A stretch of 64,000 nt of DNA. Origin: an uncultured Paracoccaceae bacterium (GTDB taxonomy: Bacteria; Pseudomonadota; Alphaproteobacteria; Rhodobacterales; Rhodobacteraceae). Below, in pieces: positions 1 to 8,451 of this stretch. Position numbers and translations under genes: made by a program. Location: positions 707,011 to 771,010 of the forward strand of contig CANMPL010000001.1 of the NCBI GenBank assembly GCA_947499715.1. The letters are read 5' to 3'. Numbering within the stretch: position 1 is the stretch's first letter; every line of letters starts with the position of its first letter. Below the pieces are notes generated by a model. The model was not told the DNA's origin. It ran no database searches and was given only the letters and a program-made list of their open reading frames with translations.

Positions 1-558
1 CGACACCCGAGTCGCCGTGACCGAAATCTTGCTCCGCTCAAGCTCTGACAAGGCGCGCAGCGCATAGTTCAGCGCCGGGCGCCATGTTTCAGGCACCGGG
101 TAATCGGCCATCTCAAGAAGGTCGGTGACCGGCTGGTTGCCCGCCAACCGTGTAATCCGGTTGGTCAGTTCTTCGCGGTTGGTATCTGCCGGGATCAACC
201 CGATCAAAGAAATCCCGCTGTCATTGCGCAAAATCTCGATCGCGAATTCCGGCGCTTCGATCCCAGCGCTGTCGATGACCCCCATGTCGTCGATGATCCG
301 GCTAGCGTCGACAACCCGGCCCGCGGCCGAGATTGCGCGAAATCGGGATGCCTCACTGGGGGCCTCGCCGTCGATGATCACCAAGAGCCCATCACCCGTG
401 ACCGACGCCCACTCGTGACCCCGATCAAGCAGGTCCTCCTGAACGGCAACAACGGATCTGTCTTCAACCACCGCCACCGCAGCGCGGGCGGCGAGGACTG
501 ACAGGAATGCCGCGACAATAAAGACGCCGACACGCAGGAAGAGGGATGAAAGGCGCAT
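1..558 (-). CDS. OmpA-family outer-membrane protein, N-terminal part (gene runs off the window)
   Basis: An open frame of 186 codons runs without a stop from an ATG at 558 to the window edge, so only the N-terminal part is present. The protein begins with a signal peptide (MRLSSLFLRVGVFIVAAFLS..ARA), followed by a region rich in alternating hydrophobic and acidic residues (VVIDGEAPSEASRFR, DASRIIDDMGVID) that resembles the BON-like N-terminal half of the large OmpA-family proteins of Rhodobacteraceae. The peptidoglycan-binding OmpA domain would lie beyond the window. It points the same way as ubiA, 61 bp downstream of the ubiA stop. The family call rests on resemblance only and could be tested once the missing C-terminal half is read. 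Confidence 0.6.
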   Translation of the reverse strand, partial: MRLSSLFLRVGVFIVAAFLSVLAARAAVAVVEDRSVVAVQEDLLDRGHEWASVTGDGLLVIIDGEAPSEASRFRAISAAGRVVDASRIIDDMGVIDSAGIEAPEFAIEILRNDSGISLIGLIPADTNREELTNRITRLAGNQPVTDLLEMADYPVPETWRPALNYALRALSELERSKISVTATRVS

Positions 559-619
559 AAAACTCCGTCACGGTTGACCGCTTGTGCCCTTCAATAGGCC
601 CAGACGGTCAGGGGTTCAA

Positions 620-1576
620 TCACACGAAGAGGGCAATGGCAAAAAACGGCAAAGGCAAAAGCCCTGCGTTCCGGTTTGAATGAAAAAGTTTTAACAATCC
701 GTCATTGTCTTCGGGGTTAAAGCGCGCAAGCTGCCAGGTCAGATGCCAGCCGAGCGCCCAAGGCCCACCCAAGGCAATCACTAGGCTCAGAATTGACCGG
801 TCCTGACAGGCCAGCACAACCGCCACACCCACCAGCACCAGGGTCGCCACCAAGAACCCGCGCAGCCACGCCTTCGACGCATCGCCAAACAAACGCGCGG
901 TAGATTTCACCCCGATCAGCGCGTCGTCCTCTGTGTCCTGATGGGCGTAGATCGTGTCATAGAACAGCGTCCAAGCGATCCCGCCGACATATAACGCAAA
1001 GGCCGCCCAGCTTAGCGTGTTGGTATGTGCCGCCCAGGCCAGCAATGCGCCCCAGTTGAACGCAAGACCCAGAAAGACCTGCGGCCACCATGTAAAGCGT
1101 TTGGCAAACGGATAAATCGCGACCGGGGCCAGGGCCAGAATGCCCAGCCAGATGGCCGTCGGGTAAAAGGTCAGCAGAATAAGGAACGCCAGTAGCGCCT
1201 GCACAACCATCCAGACGACCGCGCCCGAGACTGTGACCTGCCCCGACGGGATCGGCCTTGATCGGGTCCGGGCCACACTGCCGTCGATCTTGCGGTCCGT
1301 AATGTCGTTCCAGGTGCAACCCGCACCGCGCATCAGAAATGCGCCCGCACCGCAGCCCACGACCGTCCAAAGATCATGCACCCCGTAGCGCCCTGTCGCC
1401 AGGATGGCGAGCGCCAGCCCCCACAGACAAGGCACATACAAAAGCCAGGTCCCAATCGGCCGGTCCGCCCGGCTTAGCCGCAAATAAGGCCGCGTCGCTC
1501 TTGGGGCAAATGTATCAACCCAATTGCCGATGCTATCGGCAACAATCCCGTCTGGCTTTGATGAAGGCTCGGTCAT
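620..1576 (-). CDS. ubiA: 4-hydroxybenzoate polyprenyltransferase UbiA
   Basis: This 318-residue integral membrane protein should attach the polyprenyl tail to 4-hydroxybenzoate in ubiquinone synthesis. The aspartate-rich Mg-prenyl-diphosphate motif is seen as NDITDRKID at about residues 90-98, and the second Asp motif as YDTIYAHQDTEDD at about 205-217. Hydrophobic segments fill the rest, as expected for the family (about 290-320 residues). I chose the ATG at 1576; an upstream ATG at 1594 would overlap the divergent rsmE start. Only 11 bp separate the two divergent start codons, so the promoter elements of each gene must lie inside the other's coding region or be shared. Confidence 0.93.
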   Translation of the reverse strand: MTEPSSKPDGIVADSIGNWVDTFAPRATRPYLRLSRADRPIGTWLLYVPCLWGLALAILATGRYGVHDLWTVVGCGAGAFLMRGAGCTWNDITDRKIDGSVARTRSRPIPSGQVTVSGAVVWMVVQALLAFLILLTFYPTAIWLGILALAPVAIYPFAKRFTWWPQVFLGLAFNWGALLAWAAHTNTLSWAAFALYVGGIAWTLFYDTIYAHQDTEDDALIGVKSTARLFGDASKAWLRGFLVATLVLVGVAVVLACQDRSILSLVIALGGPWALGWHLTWQLARFNPEDNDGLLKLFHSNRNAGLLPLPFFAIALFV

Positions 1577-1587
1577 ATGTTGCGCCC

Positions 1588-2304
1588 ATGGCATCCAAGG
1601 TTCGTCTTTATGTAGAGCACCCGCTGGGGGAAGGGCAATCGGTTCCGCTGTCGCGGGATCAGGCGAATTACCTCTTTGCCGTGATGCGTCTGCCTGTTGG
1701 GACGGTTCTGTCGCTGATCAATGGCCATGACGGCGAATGGGATGCCGAAGTTATCGAGGGCAATAAGCGCGGCGGCATCTTGCTATGCCAGACCCAGACT
1801 AAACCGTTGTTGCTGCCGCCAGATCTTTGGCTCGTGTTTGCGCCGATCAAAAAGGCCCGCACGGATTTTATTGTCGAAAAAGCGGTAGAGATGGGCGCAC
1901 GCCGGATCCTGCCGGTGCAGACTGCCTTCACCAACGAAAAGACCAAGCCGGAAAAGCTTCAGGCACATGCGATTGAAGCGGCAGAGCAATCTGGCGGCAC
2001 GTTCGTCCCCGAGGTGACCGACCTGCACAAACTGGATGCGCTGCTTGCCGATTGGCCTGCCGACCGGCGCTTGATGTTTTGTGACGAAGCACAAGCGGGC
2101 GCCTCCGTGACCCTCCCCACCGATGCTGGGCCTTGGGCCATCCTGATCGGCCCCGAAGGCGGGTTTTCAGCGGCCGAACGCGACACACTCCGCGCCTTGC
2201 CGTTTGCTCACCCCATCAGCCTCGGCCCCCGCATCCTGCGCGCCGACACTGCCGCCGTGGCTGCGCTGACAATGTGGCAACTGGCGCTGGGCGACTGGCG
2301 CTGA
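1588..2304 (+). CDS. rsmE: 16S rRNA (uracil1498-N3)-methyltransferase RsmE
   Basis: This 238-residue SPOUT-class methyltransferase modifies U1498 of 16S rRNA. It starts MASKVRLYVEHPLGEGQ, has the LFAVMRL segment of the N-terminal PUA-like domain, and carries the trefoil-knot SAM-binding signatures ILIGPEGGFSAAE (about residues 189-201) and SLGPRILRADTA (about 211-222). An open frame extends far upstream (from 1339), but that extension lies antisense to ubiA and does not resemble RsmE, so the ATG at 1588 is used. In related genomes gshA commonly follows closely; here about 3.3 kb of other material intervenes before the GNAT gene. Confidence 0.93.
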   Translation: MASKVRLYVEHPLGEGQSVPLSRDQANYLFAVMRLPVGTVLSLINGHDGEWDAEVIEGNKRGGILLCQTQTKPLLLPPDLWLVFAPIKKARTDFIVEKAVEMGARRILPVQTAFTNEKTKPEKLQAHAIEAAEQSGGTFVPEVTDLHKLDALLADWPADRRLMFCDEAQAGASVTLPTDAGPWAILIGPEGGFSAAERDTLRALPFAHPISLGPRILRADTAAVAALTMWQLALGDWR

Positions 2305-2507
2305 AAAGCGGCATCGTGGAAGTCCACTTTGAGCCCAATCTAACCGGCGTCACCAGACATGCGGACGTCTGAATTGGCCGGTCTTCACGGCGATCGCATT
2401 CACGTTCCGATTGCCTAAAGGCATATCACACAGACCACGAAAACCGCGATCTGTGTGCGCAAAGGGTTTCCACTTCATCGCCACGAAATCCATTGCCTAG
2501 GGTTCCT

Positions 2508-3026
2508 TCAACAGGGCCCCGAAGCCCCAATGCAGGTTCCAGCTCCAAAAACCGTCACATCTGCCAGAGCAAGACCGTCTGTTGCCCAGACATCCCGTGC
2601 GACGCGCCAGACGTTATCCGCGCCCAAACGGTAGATGTTGATCCCGTTTCCGGTCTCAACTGAAACATCGCCACCGCCGCGCGGTTGATCAGCCGCCTTG
2701 TAACTGTACCGCTCAAATGCCCAGTCCCCGGCGACGACAAACTCCAGAGATGTTTTCTCCCAAGATGTCTCTACAGCATCAAAATAGCCGCGCACCCATG
2801 GTTCAAGCTTGGCTTTGCCGACAATTGCAGGCGCATTGGGGGCAATGAAGACAACGTCCTCTGTCACAGTTGCAAGAAATGCGACCGGGTCATTGGCATT
2901 GATCGCTGCAAGATATCTGTCATGCGCGAGTTGCGCCGCGTTTTCAGCTGGATTTGCGGTGAGGGCTGTGCCGGTAAGCGCAACGACGGCCGCCAAAGCC
3001 GCGATAGGAGTGTTCTGGCGTATCAT
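2508..3026 (-). CDS. Exported SnoaL-like / NTF2-fold protein
   Basis: This 172-residue protein has an N-terminal signal peptide (MIRQNTPIAALAAVVALTG..A) and a cone-shaped NTF2/SnoaL-type domain: DRYLAAINANDPVAFLATVTE, DVVFIAPNAPAIVGKA and WVRGYFDAVETSWEK are typical of the SgcJ/SnoaL group. Its activity cannot be told from sequence, since the fold covers hydrolases, isomerases and ligand binders. I prefer the ATG at 3026 because AGGAGAAG lies just upstream; an in-frame start at 3083 lacks such a site. It is divergent from a LysR gene, so it is likely that regulator's target. Confidence 0.75.
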   Translation of the reverse strand: MIRQNTPIAALAAVVALTGTALTANPAENAAQLAHDRYLAAINANDPVAFLATVTEDVVFIAPNAPAIVGKAKLEPWVRGYFDAVETSWEKTSLEFVVAGDWAFERYSYKAADQPRGGGDVSVETGNGINIYRLGADNVWRVARDVWATDGLALADVTVFGAGTCIGASGPC

Positions 3027-3125
3027 CTTCTTCTCCTGTTCTGTTAATTCAACTATAATCAAACTCATTGGTGTGCTGATCACATCTCCACTTAATAAGT
3101 TGAAAAATCCGATTTAGTGAGTCAG

Positions 3126-3144
3126 AAATGATTTCAAATCATTT
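3126..3144. promoter_or_regulatory. 19-bp perfect palindrome, candidate LysR operator
   Basis: AAATGATTT, one base, then AAATCATTT: nine bases each side match perfectly. It ends 14 bp before the LysR start codon at 3159, inside the 132-bp divergent intergenic region. Position and symmetry suggest a site for regulator binding, most simply autoregulation. That is inference. Confidence 0.45.
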
Positions 3145-3158
3145 AGCTGAGCTATCAA

Positions 3159-4058
3159 ATGAATGTCATCAACTGGAACCAACTTCCTGCGTTAACAACA
3201 CTGCGTGCCTTTGAAGCGACAGCGCGCTTGCAAGGTTATTCCGCTGCATCCAGAGCGCTCAACGTGACGCCTGCTGCGATTGCTCAGCAAGTTCGGAAGC
3301 TTGAAGCAGAGATTGGGATGAGCCTTGTTCGTCGTGAAGGTCGCGGTCTGGTTCTTACGCAAGCTGGGGAGCAGCTGGCACAGCCCCTGAAAGAAGCATT
3401 CTCTCTGATTGCGAGCGCCATTCACGATGTGAAGGCCACCGAAGACATGCGCGGTGTGCGTGTGTCCACCACCGACCATTTTGCCAGCACGGTTATTCTT
3501 CCACGACTGAGCGAGTTTTGGGCGAAGCATCCAACGCTACAGACGTCCTTTTCGCCGGATGGCAACACCGCCCCGGTCGATCTTGAGGCTTTCGATATCG
3601 TGGTGCGCGCAGCTAGCCCCGACCGCATATGGGACAACTGCCAAACCTTTCGATTACTAGAGACGCCGTTGATTATTTGCGGCGCTCCCAGCCTGGTTGG
3701 GGGCGGCAATGTCGATGTCGCCAGCCTTCCGTGGATCGCGGACCGTGGGATCGGCGGGGGCGTCTTTCGAGAGGCCGTCAGGCGAGCTGGTTGTGACCCA
3801 GATGAGATTTCGCTTGTGGACCCTGGCAGCGCCAAACTTGAGCTAGAAGCAACCCTTATGGGCTACGGTCTTCAGGTCAGCCCGGAATTGACGATCAGAG
3901 ATCATTTGGCAGACGGATCATTGGTAAGGGTAAATGTGTCACCCGATATGAGAGGAGTGTACTATGCGATCTGCCGACAAGGTCCGATATCAAAGCAGAC
4001 AAGGAAGTTTCTGGATTGGCTGCTCAGGATCTGCGCACCGCTTTCCCGCACATCCTAG
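3159..4058 (+). CDS. LysR-family transcriptional regulator (GcvA-like)
   Basis: This 299-residue regulator has an N-terminal winged helix-turn-helix (residues about 12-70: TTLRAFEATARLQGYSAA and LNVTPAAIAQQVRKLEAEIG) followed by a periplasmic-binding-like effector domain. The PxLxxFxxxHP segment typical of LysR proteins is seen as LPRLSEFWAKHPTLQ, and the GlyGlnVal-type C-terminal segment as MGYGLQVSPELTIRDHLADG. This pattern resembles GcvA-type regulators. The gene is divergent from the SnoaL-like gene, with a perfect 19-bp palindrome in between. The natural ligand cannot be inferred. Confidence 0.88.
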   Translation: MNVINWNQLPALTTLRAFEATARLQGYSAASRALNVTPAAIAQQVRKLEAEIGMSLVRREGRGLVLTQAGEQLAQPLKEAFSLIASAIHDVKATEDMRGVRVSTTDHFASTVILPRLSEFWAKHPTLQTSFSPDGNTAPVDLEAFDIVVRAASPDRIWDNCQTFRLLETPLIICGAPSLVGGGNVDVASLPWIADRGIGGGVFREAVRRAGCDPDEISLVDPGSAKLELEATLMGYGLQVSPELTIRDHLADGSLVRVNVSPDMRGVYYAICRQGPISKQTRKFLDWLLRICAPLSRTS

Positions 4059-4249
4059 ACGCTGCAATTCCCAAAACACACGTCGTCCTTCGGACGCGTT
4101 AGCAAAATCCCTCCGAAAACGGCTTGCGCGTCAAGGCGTTCCCTCTTTTCCGAATGCTGACATGGCGTATCTGCGGCGAATCCGGCTGAGAGGTTTCAAG
4201 CATCGCTATTGTCGATGGAAGGAACCCCAAAATCCAGAGGAGAACGATT

Positions 4250-5293
4250 ATGAAATGCTACGTTGGGATGGATGTCGCCCAAAAGGAATGTGCCCTTTGC
4301 ATTGTGGATGTTGCAGGCACGATCCTGTTCGAAGGGACGTGTGTGACAGATCCTGATGAGATTGTGCGCGTGATCGCTGCTGAAGTCAGTGAATTTGAAT
4401 AGATCGTTCACGAGTCCGGCCCACTGTCGATTTGGTTGACGCGGGAACTGGTCAAGCAGGGCGCACCCGTGGTTTGCATTGATGCGCGGGCCGCTCACAA
4501 AGTGCTGTCAGCGCGGATGAATAAGTCTGATAAATCGGATGCCGTCGGGCTGGCCCAACTGGCACTTACGGGTTGGTATGGCGCGGTGCACATCAAGAGC
4601 GAGGCGAGCGATCAGTTACGCCTGATACTGTCAGCGCGGGAGCGATTGATCCGCATCCGGATGGATATCGAAGGGCAGGTCCGAGGTCTTTTGAAGGCCT
4701 ATGGGATCCGGCTTGGACCGGTCAATGCTGGCTACAGCCGGAAGAGCTGTCGCGATCAGCTGGGGGCTGCCATCAGGGGAGACCGAAGCTTGGAAATGAT
4801 TTTTGCCTCATTGATCAATGTGCATGAAACTGTCTGTCTTGAAGGCACCGCGATCGATGCAAAGGTGCAGCAACTAGCGAAAGACACCCCTCTTGCCCGA
4901 CGGCTGACCAGCATTCCCGGCGTCGGCCCCATCGTCAGCCTCAGCTTCATCGCGACAATTGACGATGTTGCTCGGTTCCGCAAAGCAACGGATGTCGGCG
5001 CCTATTTGGGTCTGACCCCGCGGCGATACCAATCCGGTGAAACGGACTGGTCGGGACGCATCTCAAAACGCGGTGACGGCGGTATGCGTAAACTGCTTTA
5101 TGAAGCCGCCAACATCCTGATCCAACATGTGTCGCGCTTCTCGCCGCTCAAAGCATGGGCCATGCGTCTCGTCGCGCGAAGGGGAATGAAGAAGGCCATC
5201 GTCGCCACGGCCAGAAAGTTAGCTGTCATCATGACCCGCATCTGGCGCGATGGCACGACCTTCGCCTGGACCAAAGAGGAGCTGCCTGCATGA
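4250..5293 (+). pseudogene. IS110-family transposase interrupted by an in-frame TAG
   Basis: A frame from ATG 4250 (MKCYVGMDVAQKECALCIVD) to the TGA at 5291-5293 spans 348 codons, the usual IS110 length. Codon 51 is TAG (4400-4402), in the context GAA TTT GAA TAG ATC GTT CAC GAG. The DEDD RuvC-like N-terminal domain (GMDVAQKE with its first Asp; CIDARAAHKVLSARMNKSDKSDA) and the C-terminal Transposase_20 domain (TSIPGVGPIVSLSFIATIDD, GAYLGLTPRRYQSGE, GMKKAIVATARKLAVIM) are otherwise intact and all in one frame. A single base change (such as CAG or AAG to TAG) would explain the stop. AGAGGAGAACG upstream is a good ribosome site. Without readthrough the enzyme is dead. Confidence 0.88.
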
Positions 5294-5520
5294 GATAGCC
5301 CAAACCCGAATACACCCTTCCGGGTGTAAAGACGTCCCTTCGGGACGGTGGCCGGATGACCTCGCCGTCTAATGTCGATGCGCCTGAATACAGGAGACCT
5401 CGCAGCGGACCTTTTTGAGGCACCAGTCCCCGACGCCATTATGAGGCGGCATCGCCGACCTCGGAGAGAACCATGAGCCCGATGAGACTAAAACACACCC
5501 TTGAATTAACGACCGCAGAT
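5294..5520 (+). other. Structured non-coding 3' flank of the IS110 element
   Basis: The stretch between the transposase stop and the next gene (about 380 bp) holds back-to-back short hairpins: ACACCC-TTCC-GGGTGT near 5319-5334 and CGTCCC-TTC-GGGACG near 5332-5346. IS110/IS1111 elements carry a structured guide (bridge or seek) RNA in a non-coding flank; in the IS1111 group it lies on the 3' side. That this flank encodes one is inference, and the element's outer boundary is not resolved here. No protein gene is visible between 5294 and 5677. Confidence 0.3.
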
Positions 5521-5677
5521 AGAGAACATTCGCACAGCCGCAACAAAATAGTGCTTAGTCCCAAAAACTTGCCATGACCTCGCCTCTGGATCAAACCACG
5601 CCCATCCCAAACACCAACTTGACCTGACCCGCGCCTTCCGCAACGCTGGCGTTCACAACCGCGTGAAGAGTAGCCGG

Positions 5678-6514
5678 ATGAGACTCGCGAAAGCCAACGA
5701 CACCGACGGCATCATTGCTTGCCTGCGAACAGCACCGCATCAGGCGATGTTTACGCTCGGCTATCTGCACCGTGATGGCTTTGCCGGGCAGGGTGAACGG
5801 ACCATGCGGTTCTGGGTGAATGACCACGGTCCGGTCACGGATGTGCTGGCGCTGACGCGGGCCGGGATCGTGGCACCCTTCTTGCCCAACGCGCCGATCC
5901 TTGGCGCGGTCCGGGCATTGTCGCGGCAATCGGTGACCGGCATCATTGGCCCTTTGGATCAGGTCCGCCCGTTGCAGCGCGAACTTGGCCTTGATGACGC
6001 GCCCACAACGCTTGATCAGGATGAACCGCACTACCTCTTGCCGTTATCCGATCTGATCATCCCCGATGGCCCGGGTGACCTGCACCCCTTGTCGCAAGCC
6101 GACCCCGCAACCATGTTGGACTGGATGACACAATATCAAACCGAAGCCCTGATGACCCCGCCCGCGCAGGCCCCGATCAGGGCCGCCGCCGGGTATGAAA
6201 CCGCCATGGTCGCCGATAATCGCAGGGTTTTGATGTGGGGCGACGTGCCATTGGCCACAACCGCGTTTAATGCCCAACTGCCCGACATGGTGCAAATCGG
6301 CGGCGTCTTCACCCCCAATGACCTGCGCGGCAAGGGGCATGGCCGCCGCGTTGTCGCCCTTCACTTGGCAGAGGCGCGTGAGAACGGCGTAACCCATGCC
6401 GCCCTTTCTGCCGCCAACGCCGCTGCGGCCCGCGCCTACGAGGCGATTGGCTTTGCGCAGGTGGGGGACTGGGGATTCCGGCTCTTTGCAAAGCCGCAGG
6501 TGATCCGTGTCTGA
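5678..6514 (+). CDS. GNAT-family N-acetyltransferase
   Basis: The protein (278 residues from ATG 5678) has a C-terminal GNAT domain: GGVFTPNDLRGKGHGRRVV at about residues 208-226 contains the R/Q-x-x-G-x-G/A acetyl-CoA pyrophosphate loop, followed by LHLAEARENGVTHAALSAAN and the ARAYEAIGFAQVGDW helix-strand signature. The N-terminal half is less conserved, as in GCN5-related proteins with an extra N-lobe. An upstream in-frame ATG at 5663 is possible; no strong ribosome site decides. Its end overlaps the next gene by 8 bp, so the two are translated together. Substrate unknown. Confidence 0.85.
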   Translation: MRLAKANDTDGIIACLRTAPHQAMFTLGYLHRDGFAGQGERTMRFWVNDHGPVTDVLALTRAGIVAPFLPNAPILGAVRALSRQSVTGIIGPLDQVRPLQRELGLDDAPTTLDQDEPHYLLPLSDLIIPDGPGDLHPLSQADPATMLDWMTQYQTEALMTPPAQAPIRAAAGYETAMVADNRRVLMWGDVPLATTAFNAQLPDMVQIGGVFTPNDLRGKGHGRRVVALHLAEARENGVTHAALSAANAAAARAYEAIGFAQVGDWGFRLFAKPQVIRV

Positions 6515-7025
6515 CCTGATCCGCCCCGCCGTGCGGGCTGGCCTTTGGCGGTGGCGCGAAAGCCTGTTGGGCGGTGTCGTCATCCTGCTGGGTTTGTGGT
6601 GGCTGGCCACGTTCTTTTCTCCGGTGCAATGGATCGGCTGGGCGATTGTCGCGGCGGGTGCTGTCTGGGCCGCGGCGGGCTGGCAACGTGCGCGGTTCCG
6701 CACGACCGGCAAAGGCCCCGGCGTGGTGCAAATCAACGAACGCCGTCTGGCCTACTTTGGCCCGCTCACCGGTGGTGTCATGGATATCGAAGACCTCACC
6801 CTGCTGGAACTGGAACCTGCCGCCATGCCCGCGCCCCACTGGGTGCTTTCGGGCGTGGGCGGCCAGTCGCTTGCGATCCCTGTCAATGCCACCAATGCGG
6901 ACGCGCTTTTTGATGCTTTCGCCAGCTTGCCGGGGATCAAAACCCAATCCATGCTCGATGTGCTGTCGCGCACACCTGATGCGCGGGTCACCGTCTGGCG
7001 TCGCAACCACCCGGCCTTGCATTAG
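6507..7025 (+). CDS. Conserved two-helix membrane protein
   Basis: This 172-residue protein has two adjacent N-terminal membrane helices (LLGGVVILLGLWWLATFF at about 20-37 and WIGWAIVAAGAVWAAAGW at about 42-59) and a soluble C-terminal part of about 110 residues (GPGVVQINERRLAYFGP..MDIEDLTLLELEP) resembling the small PH-like domains of membrane proteins in this order. It starts 8 bp inside the GNAT gene and ends 55 bp before gshA, so the three probably form one transcript. No function can be assigned. Confidence 0.75.
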   Translation: MSDLIRPAVRAGLWRWRESLLGGVVILLGLWWLATFFSPVQWIGWAIVAAGAVWAAAGWQRARFRTTGKGPGVVQINERRLAYFGPLTGGVMDIEDLTLLELEPAAMPAPHWVLSGVGGQSLAIPVNATNADALFDAFASLPGIKTQSMLDVLSRTPDARVTVWRRNHPALH

Positions 7026-7080
7026 CCTGCATTCTACGCCACCACCAACCGCAAACGCATCAGCAAAAGGCCAGCGTCCC

Positions 7081-8451
7081 ATGTCCATCCCACAATCCGG
7101 CGGCGGCCCGATCGAACATCACGACCAACTGGCCGAACTGCTGGCCAAAGGCTGCAAACCCAAAGAAGACTGGCGCATCGGGACAGAGCACGAGAAATTC
7201 GGCTACTGCAAAGACACCCATCTGCCACTCCCCTACGAAGGCGAACGCTCCATCCATGCGGTGCTATCGGGCCTGCGTGACCGCTTCGGCTGGGCCCCAG
7301 TGGAAGAGGGCGGCCACCTGATTGGCCTGACCAAAGACGGCGCGAACGTCAGCCTTGAACCCGGTGGCGCGCTTGAACTTTCCGGCGCGCCCTTGGAAAC
7401 CATCCACCAAACCTGTGACGAGGTGAATACCCACCTCACGGAGGTCAAATCAGTCTCTGACGAAATCGGCGTCAAATTCATCGGCCTTGGGGCCGCCCCC
7501 GAATGGACGCACGACCAGATGCCGCTCATGCCCAAGGGCCGCTATAAGCTGATGAACAATTACATGGAAAAGGTCGGCACCCTTGGCACTGCCATGATGC
7601 GCCGCACCTGCACCGTGCAAGTGAACCTCGATTTCGGGTCAGAGGCGGACATGGTCCAGAAACTCCGCGTCTCGTTGGCCCTGCAACCCGTCGCCACCGC
7701 CCTTTTCGCGAATTCGCCATTTTTCGAAGGCAAACCCAATAACCACAAAAGCTGGCGCGCCCATATCTGGCGCAACCTCGATGACGACCGCACAGGGATG
7801 CTGCCCTTTGTCTTCGAAGACGGCTTCGGGTTCGAAGCTTGGGTGCAATGGGTCCTCGATGTGCCGATGTATTTCGTCTATCGCGACGGCAAATATATCG
7901 ACGCGTTGGGCATGTCCTTCCGCGACTTTCTGAAAGGCGAACTGCCCGCGCTGCCGGGCGAGAAACCGCTTCTGTCCGACTGGGCCGACCACCTGACCAC
8001 AGTGTTCCCAGAGGCGCGGATCAAACAATTCATCGAACAACGCGGCGCCGACGGTGGCCCTTGGCGGCGTCTTTGCGCGTTGCCCGCCTTCTGGGTCGGG
8101 CTGCTTTATGACCAAACCGCGCTCGATGCGGCTTGGGACCTCTGCAAGGGCTGGACCGCCGAACAACGCGACGCCCTGCGGGTCGCGGCCTCTATCGACG
8201 GGCTGCAAGCGCAGGTCGACGGCATCAACATGGCGGAACTCGCGGCAGAGGTCGTCGCGATCTCGGAACTTGGCCTCAAGAACCGTGCCAAACCGGGGGC
8301 AGGTGGCCTTGTCGCCGACGAGACGCATTTCCTCAATGCCCTGCAAGAAAGCCTCGCCTCTGGCGAAACCCCCGCCGACGAACTGCTGCGCCACTACCAT
8401 GGCGACTGGGACGGCGATCTGTCAAAAATCTACGACGCCTACGCTTACTGA
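7081..8451 (+). CDS. gshA: Glutamate-cysteine ligase (class 3, plant/alphaproteobacterial type)
   Basis: This 456-residue enzyme makes gamma-glutamylcysteine, the first step of glutathione synthesis. Landmarks are DWRIGTEHEKFGYC near residue 33, SLEPGGALELSGAPLETIHQ near 92, MPLMPKGRYKLMNNYMEKVG and MMRRTCTVQVNLDF. These are signatures of the class 3 family rather than the E. coli GshA type. The open frame extends upstream to 6574, but that part is out of frame with the real membrane-protein gene, and the ATG at 7081 gives the normal N-terminus. Its stop overlaps the convergent methyltransferase gene by 7 bp. Confidence 0.95.
   Translation: MSIPQSGGGPIEHHDQLAELLAKGCKPKEDWRIGTEHEKFGYCKDTHLPLPYEGERSIHAVLSGLRDRFGWAPVEEGGHLIGLTKDGANVSLEPGGALELSGAPLETIHQTCDEVNTHLTEVKSVSDEIGVKFIGLGAAPEWTHDQMPLMPKGRYKLMNNYMEKVGTLGTAMMRRTCTVQVNLDFGSEADMVQKLRVSLALQPVATALFANSPFFEGKPNNHKSWRAHIWRNLDDDRTGMLPFVFEDGFGFEAWVQWVLDVPMYFVYRDGKYIDALGMSFRDFLKGELPALPGEKPLLSDWADHLTTVFPEARIKQFIEQRGADGGPWRRLCALPAFWVGLLYDQTALDAAWDLCKGWTAEQRDALRVAASIDGLQAQVDGINMAELAAEVVAISELGLKNRAKPGAGGLVADETHFLNALQESLASGETPADELLRHYHGDWDGDLSKIYDAYAY

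Noticed and set aside
125..418. Plus-strand frame of 97 codons at the left end
   Set aside because: Antisense to the OmpA-family gene, whose signal peptide and continuous frame are convincing.
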